A DNA stretch of 64,000 bases from Mycolicibacterium frederiksbergense (GTDB lineage Bacteria; Actinomycetota; Actinomycetes; Mycobacteriales; Mycobacteriaceae). Made by a program: the position numbers and the translations under genes. Shown here one piece after another: positions 41,303-50,533 of this stretch. The DNA is taken from the NCBI RefSeq assembly GCF_012223425.1, contig NZ_CP038799.1, positions 5,006,249 to 5,070,248 of the forward strand. The letters are read 5' to 3'. How positions within the stretch are numbered: the stretch's first letter is position 1; every line of letters begins with the position of its first letter. The notes beneath the pieces are model-generated. The model did no database searches. It saw only the letters and a list, made by a program, of their open reading frames with translations, and was not told the DNA's origin.

Positions 41303-41746
41303 ATGAGCGCCTATCGGACCGTGGTGGTCGGCACGGACGGATCTGATTCGTCGTTGCGTGCAGTGGACCGGGCCGGGGAGATTGCCGGGGGATCGGGTGC
41401 ACGAGTAATCGTCGCAACCGCCTACTTCCCGCAGAGCGAGGATCATCACGCCGCCGACGTCCTCAAGGACGAGGGCTACAAGGCCACCGGCAACGCACCT
41501 ATCTACGCGATCCTGCGGGAGGCCACCGATCGGGCCAAGGCCGCCGGCGCCACCGAAGTGGTGGAGAAGGCCATCGTGGGTGCCCCCGTCGACGCGCTGG
41601 TCGAGCTCGCCGAAGCCGAGAAGGCCGACCTGCTGGTGGTCGGCAACGTCGGTCTGAGCACCATCGCGGGCCGCCTGCTCGGGTCGGTGCCCGCGAATGT
41701 GGCCCGTCGATCGAAGATCGACGTGCTCATCGTGCACACGTCCTGA
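41303..41746 (+). CDS. Universal stress protein (Rv1636-like)
   Basis: 147 residues, a single UspA domain. Start 'YRTVVVGTDGSDSSLRAVDRA' and nucleotide-binding loop 'VVGNVGLSTIAGRLLGSVPANV' (G-2x-G-9x-G-S) are intact. The Rv1636/MSMEG_3811 proteins of mycobacteria bind cAMP as well as ATP, and this protein has the same size and chromosomal place. ATG 41303 follows 'GGGAGGG' at about 41290. A perfect terminator lies just downstream. Confidence 0.93.
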   Translation: MSAYRTVVVGTDGSDSSLRAVDRAGEIAGGSGARVIVATAYFPQSEDHHAADVLKDEGYKATGNAPIYAILREATDRAKAAGATEVVEKAIVGAPVDALVELAEAEKADLLVVGNVGLSTIAGRLLGSVPANVARRSKIDVLIVHTS

Positions 41747-41764
41747 CCCTCGTCAGACTCACAG

Positions 41765-41813
41765 GCCGAGGCCCGGCGTCGCCGTCATGCGGTGGCGCCG
41801 GGCCTCGGCTTTT
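41765..41813 (+). terminator. Rho-independent terminator of the universal stress protein gene
   Basis: A 14-bp perfect stem (41765-41778 with 41796-41809), 17-base loop, then TTTT. Confidence 0.9.
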
Positions 41814-41866
41814 GGCGTGCCCGCGGCAACCTTTACAAATAGTCGCGCAAGTGTCACGGTATCGGG

Positions 41867-43015
41867 GTGGATTTCTCTCGGGTGGAGCTGTCGGCCGAGG
41901 ACGAGGCGTTTCAGCAGGAGCTGCGCGGTTTTCTCGCTGGGGTCGTCACCGAAGAGGTGATCCGCCGAGATCGTGAGACCGGCGAGAATTTCGACGAGAC
42001 AGTGCATTTGGCCCTCGGCGCGGCCGGATATCTGGCCGCCGACTACCGGTCCGAGGCCGACGGCGGATTCAGTGCGGTGCGACGGCGCATCTGGGAACTG
42101 GAGATCGGCCGCGCGCACACGCCCTGGTTTCATTGGGGCACAACGGCCATGGTGGCGAAATCGGTGCAGGCCTTCGGCGCTGCGGGGCTCGCCGAACGGA
42201 TACTGCCCGGTGTGCTCTCCGGTGAACTGCGGCTCTGTCTGGGTTACACCGAGCCCGAGGGCGGCTCGGATGTGGCCACCTGCAAGACGCGTGCGGCACG
42301 GGATGGATCCACCTGGGTCATCAACGGTTCCAAGATGTTCACCTCGAATGCCCATAACGCCCAGTACGTCTTCCTGATCACCAATACCGACCCGGTCGCC
42401 CCCAAGCATCAGAGCCTCACCATGTTCCTGGTGCCGATGGATTCGCCCGGTGTGCAGATCCAGCCCATCCGCACGGTCGACGGCGATCGCACGAACATCA
42501 CCTTCTACACCGATGTACGGGTGGATGACGAGTACCGCATCGGGGACGTCAACGGGGGATGGGCGGTGCTGCGGGAGGCGCTCAACGCCGAGCACGGCAC
42601 CATCGAGCGCGAAGCGGGTGGCCTGCAGAAGATCGCCACCATGACCGAGCACATCCTGCTGACCGCCGACGCCGTCGACGGCGTTGCCCGCACCGTCGCG
42701 CCCGATTACCGGTTGGGCCGGGCGGTGGCGCGCCTGGAGGCGGCCATGAGTGCCTCCGATATGTACGGCCGGGTCGCCATCGCGCAGACCATGCGGGACA
42801 TCGCGCCCGATCTGATGGACCTGCTCGGTTCCGCGGGTGCGTTGCCGGTCGATGCCTCGGGCGCCGCCGACAACGGCGGAGCAGAGCACATCTTCCGGCT
42901 GGCCGGGCCGACCGGTATCTACGGCGGAACGCTCGAAGTGTTCCGCAACATGATCGCTGCGCACGCACTCGGCCTACCGCGGCCGAACTACGCTCCGCCG
43001 AAAGGAGTTCGATGA
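41867..43015 (+). CDS. Acyl-CoA dehydrogenase
   Basis: 382 residues from GTG 41867. 'LCLGYTEPEGGSDVATCKTRA' is the FAD/substrate motif, 'WVINGSKMFTSNAHNAQYVF' the middle beta domain, and 'GPTGIYGGTLEVFRNMIAAHAL' the C-terminal signature. The usual catalytic Glu of the helical domain is in the region of 'AEHGTIEREAGG', but I cannot be sure. Its stop overlaps the ATG of an LLM oxidoreductase. Both flavin-type genes likely act in one degradation route. Confidence 0.88.
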   Translation: MDFSRVELSAEDEAFQQELRGFLAGVVTEEVIRRDRETGENFDETVHLALGAAGYLAADYRSEADGGFSAVRRRIWELEIGRAHTPWFHWGTTAMVAKSVQAFGAAGLAERILPGVLSGELRLCLGYTEPEGGSDVATCKTRAARDGSTWVINGSKMFTSNAHNAQYVFLITNTDPVAPKHQSLTMFLVPMDSPGVQIQPIRTVDGDRTNITFYTDVRVDDEYRIGDVNGGWAVLREALNAEHGTIEREAGGLQKIATMTEHILLTADAVDGVARTVAPDYRLGRAVARLEAAMSASDMYGRVAIAQTMRDIAPDLMDLLGSAGALPVDASGAADNGGAEHIFRLAGPTGIYGGTLEVFRNMIAAHALGLPRPNYAPPKGVR

Positions 43016-43962
43016 AATTCGCCTTCACCTATCCGATGCACAGCCATCCCTACAACCCGGAGTTCGTCACCGGGGCCGGGGTGGCGGCGGTGGCCGCGGC
43101 AGCGGAGGCGGCGGGTTTCGACGGGTTCGGATTCACCGATCATCCTGCGCCGACCCAGAAATGGCTGGACGCCGGCGGACACGATGCGCTGGATCCCTTC
43201 GTGGCCATGGGTTTCGCTGCGGCCCACACCACCACGCTGCGGCTGATCCCCAACGTGGTGGTACTGCCGTACCGGAATCCCTTCGTCGTCGCCAAGGCCG
43301 GCGCGACGCTGGACCTGCTGTCCGGCGGCCGATTCACCCTTGCCGTCGGTGTCGGCTACCTCAAACGTGAATTCGCCGCGCTCGGTGTGAATTTCGACGA
43401 GCGCGGCGCGCTGGTCGAAGAGGCGCTGGGAGTCATCCGCGCGGTCTGGACCGGTGATGACATCAGCGTCGAGGGCCGGCATTTCACCGCTGCCGGGATC
43501 ACCGCGCACCCCCGGCCCACCGCACCGCCGCCGATCTGGATCGGCGGCAACACCGCCGCCGCGCGCCGCCGCGTCGCCACGCATGGTGACGGCTGGTGCC
43601 CGTTCCCGGCGGCCGGTGTGCTGGCCCAGACCGCGCGGACCGACCCGATGGATTCGCTGGAGACCTTGAGGGCCGGGATCGACGATCTCCGACGGCGCCT
43701 GGACGAAGCCGGCCGGGACCCGGCAACCGTCGACGTCACCTTCAGCAATGCCGTCGGTGGTGTGCCCGGCACCGATGACTTCGACGCCGCCGCCTATCTG
43801 GGCGGCGTGCAGCAGCTCGCCGATCTGGGTGTGACCTGGATTCAGGTCCAGGTGCCCGGCGAGAGCCTGGCGCGGGCGACCGACGTCATCGCGCAGTTCG
43901 GGGAGCAGGTCATCGCGAAGCTGGCGAAGCTCACCAGCCCATCGAGCCGGGTATGCCCTTGA
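43012..43962 (+). CDS. LLM-class (F420- or flavin-dependent) oxidoreductase
   Basis: 316 residues from ATG 43012, overlapping the acyl-CoA dehydrogenase stop (ATGA). Luciferase-like barrel: 'FAFTYPMHSHPYNPEFVTG', 'AGFDGFGFTDHPAPTQKWLD', 'LRLIPNVVVLPYRNPFVVAK', 'LDLLSGGRFTLAVGVGYLKRE' and 'PPPIWIGGNTAAARRRVATHG'. In mycobacteria many of these use coenzyme F420. Its last 32 bases overlap the convergent DUF427 gene. Confidence 0.87.
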   Translation: MKFAFTYPMHSHPYNPEFVTGAGVAAVAAAAEAAGFDGFGFTDHPAPTQKWLDAGGHDALDPFVAMGFAAAHTTTLRLIPNVVVLPYRNPFVVAKAGATLDLLSGGRFTLAVGVGYLKREFAALGVNFDERGALVEEALGVIRAVWTGDDISVEGRHFTAAGITAHPRPTAPPPIWIGGNTAAARRRVATHGDGWCPFPAAGVLAQTARTDPMDSLETLRAGIDDLRRRLDEAGRDPATVDVTFSNAVGGVPGTDDFDAAAYLGGVQQLADLGVTWIQVQVPGESLARATDVIAQFGEQVIAKLAKLTSPSSRVCP

Positions 43963-44443
43963 ACGGGCCGGTCACCCAGCTGGTGATCCAGCCGCCGTAG
44001 AACCCGCCGGGTTGGGCAATGACGTCCTCGCCGTTGACCGTGGCGCGGTCCACCGCGGCGGCCATCACCGCGATGGCGCCGGTCAGGGCTGCGAACCCGG
44101 CGGTCGGTGCCGGATACGTCCACGCCGCCCGCGGCGCCACGGTGTCCCCGGCGACCAGGTCGAAGTAGGCGGCCCGGCCTTTCCATTCACACCATGACGA
44201 CCCGGTGGCCTCGCGCAGCACACCGGGGGCGAAGGCCGCGCGGGGCAGGTAGTACGTCGGAGGGTGGCTGGTTTCCAGTACCCGCCAGCCGTGATCCGTC
44301 GACGCGATCCGCTCGCCACCCAGATCGATGGTGATCGAGCCACGGAACTCCTCGAGCCGCGGCGGGCGCGGGTAGTCCCAGACCGATTCCTGGCCGGGAC
44401 CGGGTTTGTCCGGGGCGGGCCTCACCATCCGCGTTGTTTCCAT
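43931..44443 (-). CDS. DUF427 domain protein
   Basis: 170 residues. 'ESVWDYPRPPRLEEF', 'RVLETSHPPTYYLPRAAF', 'SSWCEWKGRAAYFDLV' and 'AAWTYPAPTAGFAALTGAIAV' are the DUF427 pattern, a small barrel of unknown activity. It overlaps the metallo-hydrolase gene upstream by 22 bases, so both are likely in one transcript, and overlaps the LLM gene tail to tail. Confidence 0.85.
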   Translation of the reverse strand: METTRMVRPAPDKPGPGQESVWDYPRPPRLEEFRGSITIDLGGERIASTDHGWRVLETSHPPTYYLPRAAFAPGVLREATGSSWCEWKGRAAYFDLVAGDTVAPRAAWTYPAPTAGFAALTGAIAVMAAAVDRATVNGEDVIAQPGGFYGGWITSWVTGPFKGIPGSMGW

Positions 44444-45096
44444 TCGGCCAGGTGCGGCCGTTCGGCGCCCAGGGTGGTGTCATCACCGTGGCCGGGGTAG
44501 ACCACGGTGGAATCCGGGTATACGTCGAACACCTTGCTCGACACGTCGTCGAGCAACCGGTCGAAGTCGCCGTCCTTCCAGGTTTTGCCGATCCCCCCCG
44601 GGAACAGGCAGTCCCCGGTGAACAGGTGGGTGACCTCGCCGTCGGCGCCCCTCAGGGCGAGAGCGACCGAACCCTCGGTGTGTCCTTGGAGGTGAATCAC
44701 GTCGAAGGTGAGTTCGCCGACGGTGACGGTGTCGCCGTCGGCGAGGATGCGGTCCGGGGTCACCGGCAACGGCTCGGCGTCCAGGGCGTGTGCCGCGGTC
44801 GGGGCGCCGGTGGCCGCGGTGACGGCCTCGAGGGCCTGCCAATGGTCGTAATGCTGGTGGCTGGTCACGATGAGCGCGATGTCGGGGGCGTGTTCGGTGA
44901 TCAGCTCGATGAGGGAATCGGCGTCGTTGGCGGCGTCGATGAGCAGGGTTTTGCCGGTCGCGGAACACGAGACGAGGTAGGCGTTGTTGTCCATCGGGCC
45001 GACCGAAGCCTTGACGATGGTCGCCGCGGGCAGGGTGCGCCGTGCCGCGGTACCGGGGTCGACATGGCCGGTGTAATTCTCGACGAGGGCTGTCAT
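44422..45096 (-). CDS. MBL-fold metallo-hydrolase (glyoxalase II-like, Rv1637c-like)
   Basis: 224 residues from ATG 45096. Zinc ligands: 'VTSHQHYDHWQAL' (HxHxDH), 'HLQGHTEGSVALAL', Asp in 'HLFTGDCLFPGGIG' and the last His in 'VVYPGHGDDTTLG'. This layout is that of glyoxalase II and related thioester hydrolases. Place between the universal stress gene and uvrA matches M. tuberculosis. Divergent from uvrA with an 86-base gap. Confidence 0.9.
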   Translation of the reverse strand: MTALVENYTGHVDPGTAARRTLPAATIVKASVGPMDNNAYLVSCSATGKTLLIDAANDADSLIELITEHAPDIALIVTSHQHYDHWQALEAVTAATGAPTAAHALDAEPLPVTPDRILADGDTVTVGELTFDVIHLQGHTEGSVALALRGADGEVTHLFTGDCLFPGGIGKTWKDGDFDRLLDDVSSKVFDVYPDSTVVYPGHGDDTTLGAERPHLAEWKQRGW

Positions 45097-45182
45097 TCGT
45101 CCCACGCTATCCGGCTCGACTCGGGCTTGTCGGTGGGTGCACATAGCATTGGCCGTGAATTCTGTCTTGGGAGGAAACCCCG

Positions 45183-48101
45183 TTGTCTGACCGTCTGATC
45201 GTCAAGGGTGCGCGTGAGCACAACCTGCGTGGAGTCGACCTTGATCTGCCGCGTGACGCCCTGATCGTGTTCACCGGCCTGTCCGGTTCCGGGAAGTCCT
45301 CACTGGCCTTCGACACGATCTTCGCCGAGGGGCAGCGCCGCTACGTCGAATCGCTGTCGGCATATGCGCGCCAGTTCCTGGGGCAGATGGACAAACCCGA
45401 CGTCGACTTCATCGAGGGCCTGTCCCCGGCGGTATCCATCGACCAGAAGTCCACCAACCGCAACCCGCGCTCCACCGTCGGCACCATCACCGAGGTCTAC
45501 GACTACCTGCGTCTGCTCTATGCACGCGCCGGCACCCCGCACTGTCCGGTCTGCGGGGAGCGCATCGCCCGGCAGACCCCGCAGCAGATCGTCGACCAGG
45601 TGCTCGCCATGGAGGAGGGCGCCAAGTTCCAGGTGCTGGCCCCGGTGGTGCGCACCCGCAAGGGTGAGTTCGTCGACCTTTTCGACAAGCTCAACTCCCA
45701 GGGCTACAGCCGGGTGCGCGTCGACGGCGTCGTCTACCCGCTGACCGACCCGCCGAAGCTCAAGAAGCAGGAAAAACACGATATCGAGGTGGTCGTCGAC
45801 CGCCTGTCCGTCAAGGCCAGCAGCAAGCAGCGGCTCACCGACTCGGTGGAGACGGCGCTGGGGCTGGCCGACGGCATTCTCGTGCTCGAATTCGTCGACC
45901 GGGAGGAGGGGCATCCGCACCGCGAACAGCGCTTCTCGGAGAAGCTGGCCTGCCCCAACGGGCACCCGCTCGCCGTCGACGATCTCGAACCGCGCTCGTT
46001 CTCCTTCAACTCGCCCTACGGTGCCTGCCCCGAATGCACCGGCCTGGGGATCAAGAAGGAGGTGGACCCCGACCTGGTGGTGCCCGACCCGGAGATGACG
46101 CTCGCCGAGGGCGCCGTCGCTCCCTGGTCGATGGGCCACACCGCCGAATACTTCACCCGGATGATGTCGGGCCTCGGCGACGAGCTCGGCTTCGATGTGG
46201 ACACCCCGTGGAAGAAGCTGCCCGCCAAGGCGCGCAAGGCCATCCTGGAGGGCTCCGACCACCAGGTACACGTGCGCTACAAGAACCGCTACGGACGCAC
46301 GCGCTCGTACTACGCCGACTTCGAGGGTGTGCTGGCATTCCTGCAGCGCCGCATGGAGCAGACCGACTCCGAGCAGATGAAGGAGCGCTACGAGGGCTTC
46401 ATGCGGGACATCCCGTGCCCGGAATGTTCGGGGACCCGGCTCAAGCCGGAGATTCTCGCGGTCACTTTGGCGGCCGGCACACACGGCGCCAAGTCGATCG
46501 CCGAGGTCGCCGAGCTGTCGATCGCCGACTGCGCCGAATTCCTCAACGCCCTCACCCTGGGCACCCGTGAGCAGGCCATCGCCGGCCAGGTGCTCAAGGA
46601 GATCCAATCCCGGCTCGGCTTCCTGCTCGATGTGGGGCTGGAGTACCTGTCCTTGTCGCGGGCGGCGGCGACGCTGTCCGGCGGTGAGGCACAACGGATC
46701 CGGCTGGCCACCCAGATCGGCTCCGGCCTGGTCGGCGTGCTCTATGTGCTCGACGAACCGTCGATCGGTCTGCACCAGCGCGACAACCGCAAGCTGATCG
46801 AGACGCTGGTGCGACTGCGCAATCTGGGCAACACGCTCATCGTGGTCGAGCACGACCTGGACACCATCGCGCACGCCGACTGGGTGGTCGACATCGGCCC
46901 GTACGCCGGTGAACACGGCGGGCGCATCGTGCACAGCGGAACCTACAAAGATCTGCTGAAGAACCCGGAATCCCTCACCGGCGCTTATCTTTCCGGCAAG
47001 GAGAGCATCGAGGTGCCCGCCATCCGCCGCCCGGTGGACCGCAAGCGCCAACTCACCGTTGTCGGCGCGCGGGAGCACAACCTCAAAGAGGTCGACGTGA
47101 CCTTCCCGCTCGGGGTGCTCACCTCGGTGACCGGAGTGTCCGGTTCGGGCAAGTCGACGTTGGTCAACGACATCCTGGCGACCGTGCTGGCCAACAAGCT
47201 CAACGGCGCCCGGCAGGTGCCCGGGCGGCACACCCGGATCAACGGCATCGACCAGCTCGACAAGCTGGTGCGTGTCGACCAGTCGCCGATCGGGCGGACC
47301 CCGCGGTCCAACCCGGCCACCTACACCGGGGTGTTCGACAAGATCCGCACCCTGTTCGCCGCCACCACCGAGGCGAAGGTGCGCGGTTACCAGCCGGGCC
47401 GGTTCTCGTTCAACGTCAAGGGCGGTCGCTGCGAGGCCTGTTCGGGTGACGGCACGCTGAAGATCGAGATGAACTTCCTGCCCGACGTCTACGTGCCGTG
47501 CGAGGTTTGTCACGGTGCCCGGTACAACCGCGAGACGCTCGAAGTGCACTACAAGGGCAAGACCATCTCCGAGGTGCTGGACATGCCGATCGAGGAGGCC
47601 ACCGAGTTCTTCGAGCCGATCTCCTCGATTCACCGTTACCTCAAGACGCTGGTGGACGTCGGGCTCGGTTATGTGCGGCTGGGACAGCCCGCGCCGACGC
47701 TGTCCGGTGGCGAAGCCCAGCGGGTCAAGCTGGCCGCCGAGTTGCAGAAGCGGTCCACCGGTCGCACGATCTACATTCTCGACGAACCGACCACCGGCCT
47801 GCATTTCGAGGACATCCGCAAACTGCTCAAGGTCATCAACGGCCTTGTCGACAAGGGCAATACGGTGATCGTCATCGAGCACAACCTCGATGTCATCAAG
47901 ACTTCGGACTGGATCGTGGACATGGGCCCGGAGGGCGGTGCGGGCGGTGGCACGGTCGTATCGGCCGGCACCCCCGAGGATGTGGCGGCGACCCCGGAGA
48001 GCTATACCGGGCAGTTCCTCGTCGACATGCTCGAGGGGGCGGCCGAACCGGTCGAGGTCCCGGCGCCCAAGACCCGCCGGCGGCGCAAGGTCAGTGCCTG
48101 A
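45183..48101 (+). CDS. uvrA: Excinuclease ABC subunit A
   Basis: 972 residues from a TTG start at 45183, with 'GGAGGAAA' at 45171. Two ABC ATPase halves: Walker A 'GLSGSGKSSLAFDT' and 'GVSGSGKSTLVNDI'; signatures 'LSGGEAQRIRLA' and 'LSGGEAQRVKLA'. Zinc modules with CxxC are visible at 'CPVCGERIA', 'CPECTGLG' and 'CEACSGDG...CEVCHG'. Role: damage recognition in nucleotide excision repair. TTG start may keep expression low. Overlaps the convergent LLM-type gene by 11 bases. Confidence 0.97.
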   Translation: MSDRLIVKGAREHNLRGVDLDLPRDALIVFTGLSGSGKSSLAFDTIFAEGQRRYVESLSAYARQFLGQMDKPDVDFIEGLSPAVSIDQKSTNRNPRSTVGTITEVYDYLRLLYARAGTPHCPVCGERIARQTPQQIVDQVLAMEEGAKFQVLAPVVRTRKGEFVDLFDKLNSQGYSRVRVDGVVYPLTDPPKLKKQEKHDIEVVVDRLSVKASSKQRLTDSVETALGLADGILVLEFVDREEGHPHREQRFSEKLACPNGHPLAVDDLEPRSFSFNSPYGACPECTGLGIKKEVDPDLVVPDPEMTLAEGAVAPWSMGHTAEYFTRMMSGLGDELGFDVDTPWKKLPAKARKAILEGSDHQVHVRYKNRYGRTRSYYADFEGVLAFLQRRMEQTDSEQMKERYEGFMRDIPCPECSGTRLKPEILAVTLAAGTHGAKSIAEVAELSIADCAEFLNALTLGTREQAIAGQVLKEIQSRLGFLLDVGLEYLSLSRAAATLSGGEAQRIRLATQIGSGLVGVLYVLDEPSIGLHQRDNRKLIETLVRLRNLGNTLIVVEHDLDTIAHADWVVDIGPYAGEHGGRIVHSGTYKDLLKNPESLTGAYLSGKESIEVPAIRRPVDRKRQLTVVGAREHNLKEVDVTFPLGVLTSVTGVSGSGKSTLVNDILATVLANKLNGARQVPGRHTRINGIDQLDKLVRVDQSPIGRTPRSNPATYTGVFDKIRTLFAATTEAKVRGYQPGRFSFNVKGGRCEACSGDGTLKIEMNFLPDVYVPCEVCHGARYNRETLEVHYKGKTISEVLDMPIEEATEFFEPISSIHRYLKTLVDVGLGYVRLGQPAPTLSGGEAQRVKLAAELQKRSTGRTIYILDEPTTGLHFEDIRKLLKVINGLVDKGNTVIVIEHNLDVIKTSDWIVDMGPEGGAGGGTVVSAGTPEDVAATPESYTGQFLVDMLEGAAEPVEVPAPKTRRRRKVSA

Positions 48102-48882
48102 GCGCTGAGGCCAACAACCGGGCGGCGTCCACGCCGGCCGGCTGGGTCCCGTCGGACAACACGCTGAGGTAGACGTGGTCGGCGCCGGCAGCGAGCTGTT
48201 GCCGGGCGCGGGCCGCGATGTCGGCGGCGTTGCCCCAGGCGACCATGCTGTCCACCAGGGCGTCGCTGAGCGTCGCGATATCGTGGTCGGTGAAGCCTTG
48301 GCGGCGTGCAGAATCCGTGTAGCTGCGCATGTCCATCAGGAACCGCAGCGGCGTGCGGGCCGTCGCCCTGGCCTTGTGGGGATCGGTGTCGAGTACCGCG
48401 TACTGGCCGACGATCAGCTGCGCGTCGTCGCCGAGCCGCTGCCTCGCCGTCGCGGTGTAGTCCGGGGTGACCATTCCCGGCATGGCGCCGGCGAAGCGGT
48501 TCCGGGCGATATCCAGTGTGCGTGGCCCGAATGCCGCCAGCAGACGCCGATCTCGGGGTATCGGGTCGAGGTCGTCCACGTACGCGGACAGGGCCGCCAA
48601 CGGCTTCTGGTGCGATGAGCCCAGACCGATCATCAACCGACCCGGTGCCGCTGCCTCGGCATTGCGGTACAGCTCGATCACCTCGTCGGTGCCGAACACG
48701 TCCGGCGGGATGATCGCGGGCGCGATCACCGCTTGCCCGGTGGCTGCCAGCAGATCGGTCAGAACGTCCAGCCGGTCGATCTGGCCGCCGTTGACCCACA
48801 GCGTGCCGAACCCGAGGTCCTCGATCTCGTGAGCGTGAGGTGAGGCCGGGTCGACGGTGAATCCATAGTGGCCGAGGTTCAT
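48091..48882 (-). CDS. LLM-class F420-dependent oxidoreductase (TIGR03620-like)
   Basis: 263 residues from ATG 48882; ATG 48903 would add seven residues. A shorter luciferase-like barrel than the one at 43012: 'HEIEDLGFGTLWVNGGQID', 'PGRLMIGLGSSHQKPLAAL', 'LLAAFGPRTLDIARNRFAG', 'ADHVYLSVLSDGTQPAG'. Probable F420 user. No clear operon partner. Confidence 0.8.
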   Translation of the reverse strand: MNLGHYGFTVDPASPHAHEIEDLGFGTLWVNGGQIDRLDVLTDLLAATGQAVIAPAIIPPDVFGTDEVIELYRNAEAAAPGRLMIGLGSSHQKPLAALSAYVDDLDPIPRDRRLLAAFGPRTLDIARNRFAGAMPGMVTPDYTATARQRLGDDAQLIVGQYAVLDTDPHKARATARTPLRFLMDMRSYTDSARRQGFTDHDIATLSDALVDSMVAWGNAADIAARARQQLAAGADHVYLSVLSDGTQPAGVDAARLLASALRH

Positions 48883-48952
48883 GCCGCCACGGTAGGACCC
48901 CAACGGTGGTTGAGGTCAAGGCGAGTGAGGCGCGCGCATGCGGCCGCGTAGC

Positions 48953-50110
48953 TCACCTCTTCGACAACGGGGACGGGAACCGTGGTTTGATCACCGCTCC
49001 GCCGAGCCATTCGGTCAGCTCATCGGCCTTGCGCTGCAGCGCTTTCTGAGTCCCACGGTTGACATCGGCGATGACCTGCAGCTCGACCCGGCCATCGCCG
49101 GACTGCCGCCATCCTCCGACCACACGGCCATCCGCCCACGCCGTCGGCCCCGCGTTTCCGCGGGTGTCGAACACCGCGCCGCGCAGACCCTCCAGGTACC
49201 AGTCCCGATCGACCCAGCCCATGGTCGTGACATCGAGACCCGGCAGCAACGCACACCACGGCTCGGTATCCGGTTCGGGTTCCAGGTCATCGGGCAGGGC
49301 CACCGCCGGTGTCCCGTGCATCTCCACCTCGACGGCGCCGATATCGGCCAGGGCGCGCCGGGTCCAGGTCAGGGTGTGGCCGAACCACCACTTGATATCG
49401 GCGACGGTGGCCGGGCCGAACGCCCGCAGCCAGGTGCGCACCAACTCCGCGCTCGCGGCGTCGGGCTCGGCGGAATCTGACGTGTCGAGCCAGGAGGCCG
49501 CCGACACCCACAGCGGACGCGACGATGTCCAGCCGCCCTGATTCGGGCCGCGGACGACCTCGCCGCGGACGGCGAGCACGGTGATGACCCGAGGCGACAG
49601 GGGAGTGGCTCCACCCCAAGGCTTTCCGGGTGCCTGATCGTAGGTCCCCGCCAACTCCGGTAGCGCCACGCGCAACTGGGTCGCGCTGGTCGGGCCGTTG
49701 GCCTCCAGATAGGCCAGCACCGCCGCGCACGCCGTGCGCAACCACTCGGCGCCGTCGGTGGCCACCCCGGCCTTCTCGACGTCGGCAATGAGCTTGCGGC
49801 TCTCGCTGTCGGCCACCCGATCACTGGATGCCGCCTGCACCGTCGCTATCGCCTCGGCGCGCACCACCCACAACGTGCGCCGCATCGCGAGATGCTTGAC
49901 CAGCGTCCGCTGGTGATAGAGCGTGGCGTCCAGGTCGGCACGGTCGAAATCCGGAATCCTGGCCCACAGCGACAGATACGGGGTAGCCGGATCGGTGGCA
50001 TGCAGGCCCACCAGTGCCGATGTCACCGCCGATGCGTCGGGGCCGTGCTCGCCGAGAAAGTGCCGCCGGGCCAGCCGGGCGCGCCTTTCGGCAAGGGTGA
50101 ACGAGCGCAC
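48953..50110 (-). CDS. Winged-helix DNA-binding protein, AlkZ/YcaQ-like (HTH_42)
   Basis: 385 residues from GTG 50110, which shares one base with the stop of the upstream small gene (TAGTG). The fold matches pfam HTH_42: 'SALVGLHATDPATPYLSLWAR', 'KHLAMRRTLWVVRAE', 'GPTSATQLRVALPEL', 'FGPATVADIKWWFG'. Some members are DNA glycosylases (AlkZ) whose active site has Gln-x-Gln or Gln-x-Asp at the place where this protein reads His-Ala-Thr ('LHATDP'). So DNA binding is likely but glycosylase action is doubtful. Confidence 0.8.
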   Translation of the reverse strand: MRSFTLAERRARLARRHFLGEHGPDASAVTSALVGLHATDPATPYLSLWARIPDFDRADLDATLYHQRTLVKHLAMRRTLWVVRAEAIATVQAASSDRVADSESRKLIADVEKAGVATDGAEWLRTACAAVLAYLEANGPTSATQLRVALPELAGTYDQAPGKPWGGATPLSPRVITVLAVRGEVVRGPNQGGWTSSRPLWVSAASWLDTSDSAEPDAASAELVRTWLRAFGPATVADIKWWFGHTLTWTRRALADIGAVEVEMHGTPAVALPDDLEPEPDTEPWCALLPGLDVTTMGWVDRDWYLEGLRGAVFDTRGNAGPTAWADGRVVGGWRQSGDGRVELQVIADVNRGTQKALQRKADELTEWLGGAVIKPRFPSPLSKR

Positions 50111-50424
50111 TAGTCCCGGTTCATCGATTCGCGGATCTGCTTCAGCCGCTCGGCGGCTGCCTCCTGCCGCTGCTCGTACTGCTCGGCCACCGAACGGCCC
50201 TCGGGTGTGTCCTCGGCGAGCTCCGCCGACCCGATGGCGGTGCCGAAACGGGTCTCGATCTTCTCGCGCACCGAGTCGAAGGTCGGCACCCCGGCGGTGG
50301 TGTAGCCGGTATCTACCGGAATCGGGGTGAGCTCCACCGGAGCCTGCCCGGCGGGTACATCGTCGGCCGGAACTACCTCGGCGTCGATCGGCTCACCCGC
50401 AGAAGGCTGCTGGTCATCGGGCAT
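50110..50424 (-). CDS. Small acidic protein, unknown function
   Basis: 104 residues. Acidic, Pro-rich first half ('PIDAEVVPADDVPAGQ') and a helical second half ('FDSVREKIETRFGTAIG', 'AEQYEQRQEAAAERLKQIRE') that may form a coiled coil. No recognised domain. It is translationally coupled to the winged-helix gene by a 1-base overlap and faces the lipoprotein gene. Confidence 0.75.
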   Translation of the reverse strand: MPDDQQPSAGEPIDAEVVPADDVPAGQAPVELTPIPVDTGYTTAGVPTFDSVREKIETRFGTAIGSAELAEDTPEGRSVAEQYEQRQEAAAERLKQIRESMNRD

Positions 50425-50533
50425 GACGACACCGTACCCGCTGCAGAAGTTGGGATCGGTAGCGATTCGTCACGGATGTACTTGCCCTACGACGGCGCCA
50501 CAGGGGCGGCGGGCAAAGGAAAAGGACATACAC

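Noticed and set aside
45300..47882. 860-codon minus-strand open frame
   Set aside because: Fully antisense to uvrA; composition typical of high-GC antisense frames, no motif.
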